Assembly: GCA_015487335.1 (NCBI GenBank)
Contig: WFPZ01000011.1
Span: forward strand, 1-5,238
Source of the DNA: Paracoccaceae bacterium
Lineage (GTDB): Bacteria; Pseudomonadota; Alphaproteobacteria; Rhodobacterales; Rhodobacteraceae
Length of the DNA: 5,238 nucleotides
Direction: 5' to 3'
Position 1 is the stretch's first letter, and the number at the start of each line of letters is the position of its first letter. The translations under genes and the position numbers were made by a program. Below are positions 1 through 5,034 of the stretch, one piece after another. The notes beneath the pieces were generated by a model. It worked only from the letters and a program-made list of their open reading frames with translations. It did not search any database and was not told the origin of the DNA.

Positions 1-1074
1 GTGTATCACCTTCTCGAATTCCAGCGCGGCGGTGAAATCCGGGTGGGGGTCGCGTCCTTCGGCGATGGCGCGCAGGAAGTCGGCGGCCTCGATCACCTTG
101 AGGTCGTTGAAGCCCAGCTGATGCCCCGGCGCCGGGCAGAAGGCGCCATAGGGCGGGTGCTCGGGGCCGGTGAGGATGGTCTTGAATCCCTGCTCCGCCT
201 TCGGGCCGGTGTTCTGGTAGAGCTTCAGCTCGTTCATGCGCTCCTGGTCGAAGCAGATCATGCCCTGCGTGCCGTGCACCTCCCAGGCCAGCCGCGACTT
301 GCGCCCCCAGGCCGAGCGCGACGCCGAGAGCGAACCCTGCGCCCCGTTGGCAAAATGCACAAGCGCGGTTGCGACGTCTTCGTTTTCCACCTCGCCGCGC
401 CCCGCGCCCTCGGCCAGGGGGCGTGTCCTGTGGATGGTCTGCATGTCGGCGATCAGGCTTTCCACCGGCCCCGCGAGCCCCATCGCCATGGACACCAGAT
501 GACATCCCAGATCGCCCAGCGCGCCCAGCCCCGCATCCGCCAGACGGGCCCGCCAGCTCCAGGGAAGGTCCGGGTCGGCCTGGTAGTCCTCGTCCACCCA
601 GCCGCGGAAATGCACCACCTCGCCGATCGCGCCGGAGCGGATCAGCCGCTGTGCATGGGTGAAGGCGGGATTGCGGATGTAATTGTACCCCACCATCGTG
701 CGCACCCCCGCCCCGCGGGCGGCTTCGGCCATTTCGCGCCCCTCGTCGAGCGTCAGCGCCAGGGGCTTTTCGCAATGGACATGCTTGCCCGCGGCGATGG
801 CGGCCAGCGCCATCTCGCGGTGCAGGTGATTGGGCGTGGTGATCGAGACGATATCCACCGCCCCGTCCTCCACTACCGCGCGCCAGTCGTCCGTGGCGCG
901 GGCGAAGCCAAACTGCCCGGCCATCTTCCGGGCGCGCTCTTGCGGCGTGTCGCAGAGGATTTCCAGCCGCACTTCGGGCACATCGCCCATCACCGCCTTG
1001 ACGGCCCGGTAGGCCAGTGCATGGGTCTTGCCCATGAACCCCGTGCCGATCAGGCCGATTCCCACGCTCTGCAT
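1..1074 (-). CDS. Gfo/Idh/MocA-family NAD(P)-dependent oxidoreductase, probable inositol-type dehydrogenase (3' end missing)
   Basis: The minus strand is open from ATG 1074-1072 to the window edge: 358 codons with no stop, so the C-terminus is cut off. The start is supported by AGGAG at 1088-1084, 9 bases upstream. The N-terminal Rossmann fold begins almost at once with the dinucleotide motif GTGFMG (residues 10-15). The family's catalytic lysine is in EKPLA (K103). The C-terminal catalytic pair is visible in GDLGCH (D188, H192), matching the Lys/Asp/His set of inositol dehydrogenases such as Bacillus IolG. The enzyme is therefore expected to be an active cytosolic dehydrogenase of a cyclitol or sugar. 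It is divergent from an RpiR regulator next to inositol genes. From memory, S. meliloti has a similar order, with oxidoreductase iolY beside iolR and implicated in scyllo-inositol use. Family and activity are secure; the substrate is inferred from context and could be another polyol. The full length is probably somewhat over 370 residues. Confidence 0.88.
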   Translation of the reverse strand, partial: MQSVGIGLIGTGFMGKTHALAYRAVKAVMGDVPEVRLEILCDTPQERARKMAGQFGFARATDDWRAVVEDGAVDIVSITTPNHLHREMALAAIAAGKHVHCEKPLALTLDEGREMAEAARGAGVRTMVGYNYIRNPAFTHAQRLIRSGAIGEVVHFRGWVDEDYQADPDLPWSWRARLADAGLGALGDLGCHLVSMAMGLAGPVESLIADMQTIHRTRPLAEGAGRGEVENEDVATALVHFANGAQGSLSASRSAWGRKSRLAWEVHGTQGMICFDQERMNELKLYQNTGPKAEQGFKTILTGPEHPPYGAFCPAPGHQLGFNDLKVIEAADFLRAIAEGRDPHPDFTAALEFEKVIH

Positions 1075-1079
1075 GCCGG

Positions 1080-1108
1080 TGGACTCCTCTGCCGAAGCAA
1101 AATAGAAT
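1080..1108 (+). promoter_or_regulatory. Candidate promoter for the RpiR regulator gene
   Basis: TGGACT (1080-1085) and TAGAAT (1103-1108) are separated by 17 bases and resemble sigma-70 -35 and -10 boxes (TTGACA/TATAAT). The -10 box lies inside the 19-bp operator-like element, so bound repressor would block it and give autoregulation. This is read by eye; alphaproteobacterial promoters are loose, so other choices are possible. Confidence 0.35.
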
Positions 1109-1119
1109 ATTTATTCCAT
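1101..1119. promoter_or_regulatory. Candidate IolR/RpiR operator, copy 1 (divergent intergenic region)
   Basis: AATAGAATATTTATTCCAT is an imperfect inverted repeat (ATAGAATA facing TATTCCAT) in a GC-rich region. It matches copy 2 at 2024-2042 at 17 of 19 positions; only the two central bases, TT versus AA, differ. Its core is AGAA-N6-TTCC, one base from the GGAA-N6-TTCC motif reported for S. meliloti IolR. It lies between the oxidoreductase and regulator starts, where one bound repressor could control both. The repeat and its position are seen directly; its binding by the neighbouring regulator is inferred. Confidence 0.75.
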
Positions 1120-1124
1120 CGAGC

Positions 1125-1153
1125 AGATGCGGATAGAACGCGAAAACTGTCAA
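1125..1153 (-). promoter_or_regulatory. Candidate promoter for the divergent oxidoreductase gene
   Basis: On the minus strand a perfect TTGACA (1153-1148) is followed after 17 bases by GCATCT (1130-1125), a weak -10 box with 3 of 6 consensus bases. Transcription would begin near 1118, inside the operator-like element at 1101-1119, about 45 bases before the ATG. The -35 is convincing; the -10 is poor and may be misplaced. Confidence 0.35.
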
Positions 1154-1172
1154 GAGGAAACGAGGCGGTCAG

Positions 1173-2006
1173 ATGAAAAAGAACGACAAGGCGCCGGATT
1201 CTCTGGAAGCCTTCCAGAAACGACTGGTGGAAATCTCCGACAGCCTGCCCAAGCGGCTGCGCCAATGCGCCGATTACGTGGCCGCGAACACCGACAAGAT
1301 CGCCATTTCCACCGTGGCCGAGCTGGCCGCGAATGCCGGGGTGCAGCCCTCGGCCTTCATCCGCTTCTGCCAGCTGATGGGGTTTTCCGGCTATTCCGAG
1401 ATGCAGCGCATCTTCCGCGACGATTACGCCCAGCGCTGGCCCGATTACGCCACCCGCATCGCGAACCTGCGCTCCAGCGGCGACGACAGCCCCGCCACCC
1501 TGCTGGCCGAATTCATGGAGGCCGGGCGCGCCTCCATCGAATCGCTGGCCAATGAAATAGACGCCGAAGAGCTTGCCCGCGCGGTGGATGCGCTGGCCGG
1601 GGCCTCGATGATTCATATCGCGGGCCTCAGCCGCGCCTTCCCCGTGGCGGCCTATCTGGCCTATGCCTTCGAGAAGATGGACATCCCCACCATCCTGCAT
1701 GACAAGACCGGCAACCTGGACCGGCGCCATTCCATCCTGCCGGGCAATGTTCTGCTGGCCATATCATTTGCGCCCTATACCCGCGAAACCATTGATCTGG
1801 CTACATATGCCCATGAGAAGGGCAACCGGATCGTGGCGATCACGGATGCGCTCAACAGCCCGTTCCACCGGCTTGAGGCGATTTCCCTGAAGGTCTCGGA
1901 AGTGGACGTGGGGGCGTTTCGCGCCCTCTCGGCCACTCTGTCGCTGGCCATCGCGCTGGCGGTGGCGGTGGGCGCCCGAAGGAGCTCGGATCCTCCTGGA
2001 AAATAA
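1173..2006 (+). CDS. iolR: RpiR-family transcriptional regulator (HTH + SIS), probable inositol-catabolism repressor
   Basis: This is a 277-residue protein, normal length for RpiR regulators. GAGG at 1162-1165 sits 7 bases before the ATG. The N-terminal domain (about residues 10-85) holds the RpiR helix-turn-helix, with AELAANAGVQPSAFIRFC (49-66) followed by the family hallmark MGFSGYSEM (69-77). Residues about 143-265 form a SIS (sugar isomerase) domain beginning IHIAGLSRAFPVA, which in this family binds phosphorylated sugars or cyclitols. It should act in the cytosol as a dimeric DNA-binding protein sensing a pathway intermediate. It lies between the divergent oxidoreductase and a transporter-iolC operon. 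Near-identical palindromes lie upstream of it and downstream of it, suggesting repression of its own gene and both flanking units. S. meliloti IolR is an RpiR-type repressor in a comparable position. The family is certain; the iolR name rests on context. No convincing terminator follows, so some readthrough into the transporter genes is possible. Confidence 0.9.
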   Translation: MKKNDKAPDSLEAFQKRLVEISDSLPKRLRQCADYVAANTDKIAISTVAELAANAGVQPSAFIRFCQLMGFSGYSEMQRIFRDDYAQRWPDYATRIANLRSSGDDSPATLLAEFMEAGRASIESLANEIDAEELARAVDALAGASMIHIAGLSRAFPVAAYLAYAFEKMDIPTILHDKTGNLDRRHSILPGNVLLAISFAPYTRETIDLATYAHEKGNRIVAITDALNSPFHRLEAISLKVSEVDVGAFRALSATLSLAIALAVAVGARRSSDPPGK

Positions 2007-2023
2007 TCATTGCTTTTTTCTCG

Positions 2024-2042
2024 AATAGAATAAATATTCCAT
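2024..2042. promoter_or_regulatory. Candidate IolR/RpiR operator, copy 2 (upstream of transporter-iolC operon)
   Basis: AATAGAATAAATATTCCAT is the near-identical partner of 1101-1119. It has the same AGAA-N6-TTCC core and begins 17 bases after the regulator stop, 102 bases before the binding-protein start. A TTGCTT at 2010-2015 could be a -35 box with the -10 (for example TAAATA 2031-2036, or AATATT 2033-2038) falling inside the element, so binding would occlude the promoter. The element is clear; the exact promoter boxes are not. Confidence 0.75.
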
Positions 2043-2062
2043 TCCGTCACGGATGGGCCATG

Positions 2063-2068
2063 AGGAGG
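2063..2068 (+). promoter_or_regulatory. Orphan perfect Shine-Dalgarno sequence in the leader
   Basis: AGGAGG has no well-placed start codon after it. The next in-frame candidate, GTG 2085, is 16 bases away, and the real ATG is 76 bases downstream. It may act as a ribosome standby site, mark a small leader peptide, or be coincidental. Confidence 0.3.
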
Positions 2069-2081
2069 CTCTGACACCAAC

Positions 2082-2117
2082 CCCGTGCCCGGGGCGGCGC
2101 TGCCGTTCAGGCACGGG
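2082..2117 (+). repeat. Inverted repeat / possible hairpin in transporter leader mRNA
   Basis: CCCGTGCC (2082-2089) and GGCACGGG (2110-2117) are perfectly complementary 8-base arms. Within the loop, CGGC (2095-2098) can pair with GCCG (2102-2105). The structure ends 13 bases before the binding-protein Shine-Dalgarno sequence, so it would not sequester that site directly. No riboswitch family is recognised. Confidence 0.4.
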
Positions 2118-2130
2118 CATTCCGACAATC

Positions 2131-2136
2131 AGGGAG
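2131..2136 (+). promoter_or_regulatory. Ribosome binding site fixing the binding-protein start
   Basis: AGGGAG lies 8 bases before ATG 2145. It decides for that start over the in-frame upstream GTG at 2085, which would place 20 charged residues before the signal peptide. Confidence 0.8.
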
Positions 2137-2144
2137 AAAGCTCG

Positions 2145-3086
2145 ATGAAAAAGACATTGACAGCATTGCTGACGGCCGCGGCGCTGGCCGTGTCCTTCGG
2201 GACCGGCGCCCAGGCCCAGGAGGAACGCTTCGTTCTCATCAGCCACGCCCCCGACAGCGACAGCTGGTGGAACACCATCAAGAACGCGATCAAGATCGCC
2301 GGCGAGCAGATGGACGTCACCGTCGAATACCGCAACCCGCCCACCGGCGATCTGGCCGACATGGCCCGCATCGTCGAGCAGGCGGCGGCCTCGGGGCCGG
2401 ACGGGATCATCGTGACGATCGCCGATTTCGACGTGCTCAAGGGCCCGATCACCGCGGCCGTCGATCAGGGGATTCCCGTCATCACCATCAACTCCGGCAC
2501 GCCCGAGCAGTCGGCCGAACTGGGCGCGCTGATGCACGTGGGCCAGCCCGAGTATGACGCCGGCTACGGTGCCGGGCTGCGCGCCAAGGCGGCGGGGGCG
2601 AAATCGTTCCTGTGCGTGAACCACTACATCACCAACCCCGCCTCGGTGGAGCGCTGCCAGGGCTTTGCCGATGCCCTTGGCGTGGACGTCAAGAGCTCGA
2701 TGATCGACTCCGGCCAGGACCCGGCGGAGATCAAGAACAAGGTGCTGGCCTATCTCACGGCCAATCCCGACACCGACGCCATCCTGACGCTGGGCCCGAC
2801 TTCGGCCCACCCCACCCTGGCGGCGCTGGAAGAGGCCGGCCTGTCGGGCGACATCTACTTCGGCACCTTCGACCTTTCGGGCGAGATCGCCGATGCCATC
2901 AAGGGCGGCGTGATCGACTTTGCCATCGACCAGCAGCCCTTCCTGCAGGGCTACCTGCCGGTGGTGATCCTCACCAACTACGTCCGCTACGGCGTGCTGC
3001 CCTCGGGCAACATCAACTCCGGCCCGGGCTTCATCACCAAGGACAACATTTCCCTGGTGGAAAAATACGCCGGCGTCTACCGCTGA
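2145..3086 (+). CDS. Periplasmic sugar/cyclitol-binding protein of a CUT2-type ABC transporter
   Basis: The 313-residue product has a clear Sec signal peptide: MKK, then a hydrophobic run (residues 5-18), then AQA before a likely cleavage after A24. The mature part is a type I periplasmic-binding fold (Peripla_BP_4, the RbsB-like group). It shows a first lobe starting FVLISHAPDSDSWW (29-42), DGIIVTIAD (86-94), IPVITINSG (110-118), a second-lobe segment around DAILTLGPTSA, and a closing IDQQPFLQGYLPV, characteristic of this fold. The aromatic pair W41-W42 probably lines the ligand cleft. It would capture a sugar or inositol and deliver it to the permease encoded next. Being first in an operon that runs into iolC, with a probable operator upstream, points to myo-inositol or another inositol. 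Ribose-, fructose- or other polyol-type ligands cannot be excluded from sequence alone. Only two cysteines occur (C157, C171), a possible disulfide. Confidence 0.9.
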   Translation: MKKTLTALLTAAALAVSFGTGAQAQEERFVLISHAPDSDSWWNTIKNAIKIAGEQMDVTVEYRNPPTGDLADMARIVEQAAASGPDGIIVTIADFDVLKGPITAAVDQGIPVITINSGTPEQSAELGALMHVGQPEYDAGYGAGLRAKAAGAKSFLCVNHYITNPASVERCQGFADALGVDVKSSMIDSGQDPAEIKNKVLAYLTANPDTDAILTLGPTSAHPTLAALEEAGLSGDIYFGTFDLSGEIADAIKGGVIDFAIDQQPFLQGYLPVVILTNYVRYGVLPSGNINSGPGFITKDNISLVEKYAGVYR

Positions 3087-3095
3087 GCGTCTCGG

Positions 3096-3119
3096 GAGGG
3101 CGGCGGAACCGCCGCCCTC
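3096..3119 (+). repeat. Strong GC-rich stem-loop between binding-protein and permease genes
   Basis: GAGGGCGGCGG (3096-3106) and CCGCCGCCCTC (3109-3119) are perfect 11-base complementary arms around AA, giving a 10-bp stem with a four-base loop in practice. It starts 9 bases after the stop codon and has no following T-run. It is more likely an mRNA-stabilising or partial-attenuation hairpin than a full rho-independent terminator. Such elements commonly make binding protein more abundant than membrane components. Confidence 0.65.
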
Positions 3120-3143
3120 ACCCCATAATCAGAATATCTTTTC

Positions 3144-3149
3144 AGGGAG
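3144..3149 (+). promoter_or_regulatory. Ribosome binding site fixing the permease start
   Basis: AGGGAG lies 6 bases before ATG 3156. The in-frame TTG at 3150 directly abuts this site and so cannot be the start. Confidence 0.8.
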
Positions 3150-3155
3150 TTGGCC

Positions 3156-4253
3156 ATGACCGACGAGAGATTGAAACAGGTCTCCACGTTGCGGCGCATC
3201 ATGATCCGCCCCGAACTGGGCGCCATCTCGGGGGCGATACTGGTATTCGTCTTCTTTCTGATGATCGCCGGCGACAGCGGCATGTTCGCACCGCAGGGCA
3301 TACAGAACTGGGCGGTGGTCTCGGCACAGTTCGCGATCATCGCGGTGGGGGCGTGCCTGTTGATGATCGCCGGCGAGTTCGACCTTTCCGTGGGCTCGAT
3401 GATCGGCTTTGCCGGCATCGTGATCGCAATCCTCTCGGTGCAATGGGGCTGGCCGGTCTGGGCCGCCATCCTGATCACCTTCGCGATCACCATCTCGCTG
3501 GGCGCGATAAACGGATTTCTGGTCATCAAGACGGGGCTGCCCAGCTTCATCGTCACCCTGGCCTTTCTCTACATCCTGCGCGGCCTCACCATCTGGCTGT
3601 CGATCCTGACCACCCAGAAAACCGTGATCGGCGGCGTCAAGAAGGCCGCCGAGGGCGACTGGCTGGCCGCGGTGTTCGGAGGCAAGGTGTTCACCGGCTT
3701 CTTCCAGTGGATGGCCGATCAGGGCTGGATCGAGACCTTCACCCGCGGCACCCGCGCCGGCCAGCCGGTGGTGGAAGGGGTGCCGATGCTGATCATCTGG
3801 GCGCTGGGGCTGATCATCTTCGGCCAGGTGCTGCTGACGAAAACCCGCTTCGGAAACTGGATCTTCGCCGCGGGCGGCGATGCGCAGGCGGCCCGTTACG
3901 TGGGCGTGCCGGTGAACCGGGTGAAGATCCTGATGTTCATGTTCACCGCCTTCTGCGCCACGGTCTTCGCCACCGCGCAGGTGATGGAATTCGGCTCGGC
4001 TGCCGCCGACCGCGGGCTTTTGAAGGAGTTCGAGGCGATCATCTCGGTGGTCATCGGCGGGGCGCTGCTCACGGGGGGCTACGGCTCTGTCGTGGGGGCC
4101 GCGCTGGGGGCGCTGATCTTCGGCGTGGTGCAGCAGGGGCTGTTCTTCTCGGGGGCCGAAAGCTCTCTTTTCCGGGTGTTCCTGGGCACTATCCTGATTC
4201 TCGCGGTGATCCTGAACACCTACATCCGCCGCATCATCACGGGGGAGCGTTGA
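3156..4253 (+). CDS. CUT2-type sugar/cyclitol ABC transporter permease
   Basis: This is a 365-residue inner-membrane protein of the BPD_transp_2 (RbsC/XylH/FrcC-like) family. A short cytoplasmic N-terminus precedes hydrophobic segments from about residues 22-38, 53-72, 83-95 and 100-118, with more to the C-terminus. Family landmarks are GEFDLSVGS (73-81), GLPSFIVTLA (127-136), the cytoplasmic coupling loop AAGGDAQAARYVGVP (238-252), and IIGG-like VVIGGALLTGGYGSVVGA near the end. A stretch of about 55 residues (roughly 155-209) between hydrophobic segments makes it longer than RbsC (about 320). FrcC-type fructose permeases are similarly long. It forms the translocation path with the ATPase encoded one base downstream. 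The substrate is inferred as an inositol from the binding-protein and iolC context. ATG 3156 was chosen over TTG 3150 because of the Shine-Dalgarno spacing. Confidence 0.92.
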   Translation: MTDERLKQVSTLRRIMIRPELGAISGAILVFVFFLMIAGDSGMFAPQGIQNWAVVSAQFAIIAVGACLLMIAGEFDLSVGSMIGFAGIVIAILSVQWGWPVWAAILITFAITISLGAINGFLVIKTGLPSFIVTLAFLYILRGLTIWLSILTTQKTVIGGVKKAAEGDWLAAVFGGKVFTGFFQWMADQGWIETFTRGTRAGQPVVEGVPMLIIWALGLIIFGQVLLTKTRFGNWIFAAGGDAQAARYVGVPVNRVKILMFMFTAFCATVFATAQVMEFGSAAADRGLLKEFEAIISVVIGGALLTGGYGSVVGAALGALIFGVVQQGLFFSGAESSLFRVFLGTILILAVILNTYIRRIITGER

Positions 4254-4254
4254 G

Positions 4255-5034
4255 ATGACCGAACCGATCATCGAGATGAAGAACATCGAGAAGCACTTCG
4301 GCGCGGTGATCGCGCTGGGGGGCGTGAGCTTTGATGTCTGCCCCGGCGAGGTGCACTGCCTGCTGGGCGACAACGGCGCGGGCAAGTCCACCTTCATCAA
4401 GACGATGTCTGGGGTGCATAAGCCCACCTCCGGCACGATCCTGTTCGAGGGCAAGGAGATGAACTTCGAAAGCCCGCGCGACGCTATGGCCGCGGGCATC
4501 GCCACCGTCTATCAGGATCTGGCGATGATCCCGCTGATGAGCGTCACCCGCAACTTCTGGATGGGCAACGAGCCGATCAGGAAGATCGGCCCCTTGCGCT
4601 TCTTCGATTTCGAACTGGCCAACCGGGTGACCATGGAAGAGATGGCCAAGATGGGCATCAACCTGCGCGAACCGTCCCAGGCGGTGGGCACGCTTTCGGG
4701 GGGCGAGCGCCAGACGGTGGCAATCGCCCGGGCGGTCCATTTCGGCGCCAAGGTACTGATTTTGGACGAGCCCACCTCGGCGCTGGGCGTGCGCCAGACC
4801 TCCAACGTGCTGGCCACCATCGACAAGGTGCGCAAGCAGGGCATCGCGGTGGTGTTCATCACCCACAACGTGCGTCATGCACTGGCTGTGGGCGACCGTT
4901 TCACGGTGCTCAACCGCGGCAAGACGCTGGGCACCGCCAGGCGCGGCGAGATCACGCCCGAGGAACTGCAGGACATGATGGCCGGCGGGCAGGAGCTGGC
5001 CCAGCTCGAAAGCTCTCTCGGGGGAACCGTATGA
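4255..5034 (+). CDS. Sugar/cyclitol ABC transporter ATP-binding protein (single nucleotide-binding domain)
   Basis: The 259-residue protein is one complete ABC ATPase domain. Walker A is GDNGAGKST (38-46), the Q-loop glutamine is Q87 in VYQDLAMIP, the signature is LSGGE (147-151), Walker B is VLILDEP (167-173) with catalytic E172, and the H-loop is H204 in ITHN. It powers import through the preceding permease as a homodimer on the cytosolic face. Most CUT2 ATPases (RbsA, XylG, Caulobacter IatA) carry two fused domains of about 500 residues. This one is single, like FrcA of rhizobial fructose uptake. The segment after Walker B reads SALGVRQ, lacking the usual D-loop aspartate (SALD); from memory this is typical of the FrcA-like group. 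The start is one base after the permease stop, with GGGGGAG at 4241-4247. The stop overlaps the iolC start. Confidence 0.94.
   Translation: MTEPIIEMKNIEKHFGAVIALGGVSFDVCPGEVHCLLGDNGAGKSTFIKTMSGVHKPTSGTILFEGKEMNFESPRDAMAAGIATVYQDLAMIPLMSVTRNFWMGNEPIRKIGPLRFFDFELANRVTMEEMAKMGINLREPSQAVGTLSGGERQTVAIARAVHFGAKVLILDEPTSALGVRQTSNVLATIDKVRKQGIAVVFITHNVRHALAVGDRFTVLNRGKTLGTARRGEITPEELQDMMAGGQELAQLESSLGGTV

Larger units (their letters stand above)
2053..2148 (+). other. Possible 31-codon leader ORF overlapping the binding-protein start
   Basis: ATG at 2053 opens a frame ending at TGA 2146-2148, which overlaps the binding-protein ATG (2145-2147) in an ATGA arrangement typical of translational coupling. 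The peptide starts MGHEEALTP and is rich in Pro, Arg and Gly, with no recognisable domain. A second ATG at 2060 gives only a four-codon peptide (MRRL). Neither start has a good Shine-Dalgarno sequence, and no homology is known to me. The overlap may be chance. Confidence 0.2.

Noticed and set aside
1..1176. Long plus-strand open frame (about 390 codons) opposite the oxidoreductase
   Set aside because: Its translation is Arg/Gly/His/Pro-rich with no family motifs. The minus strand encodes a textbook Gfo/Idh/MocA protein over the same span.
1980..2019. Rho-independent terminator after the regulator gene
   Set aside because: AGGAG/CTCCT gives only a 5-bp stem inside the coding end, and the T-run (2014-2019) is separated from it by 16 bases.
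2085..2144. Upstream GTG start extending the binding protein by 20 residues
   Set aside because: There is no properly spaced ribosome binding site (AGGAGG is 16 bases away), and the extension would precede a perfect signal peptide that starts at ATG 2145.
3096..3130. Full transcription terminator between binding-protein and permease genes
   Set aside because: The stem is strong, but it is followed by ACCCCATAATC with no U-tract, and the downstream genes clearly belong to the same transporter.
3150..3155. TTG start for the permease two codons upstream
   Set aside because: It abuts the AGGGAG ribosome binding site; ATG 3156 has correct spacing.
2612..4258. 548-codon plus-strand open frame across the binding-protein and permease genes
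   Set aside because: It is the +1 shadow of two well-recognised genes, with low-complexity basic composition typical of GC-rich alternate frames.
3129..4505. 458-codon minus-strand open frame opposite the permease and ATPase
   Set aside because: It is the antisense shadow of two genes with full family motifs, has no recognisable domain, and is rich in His, Arg and Asp as expected from GC skew.
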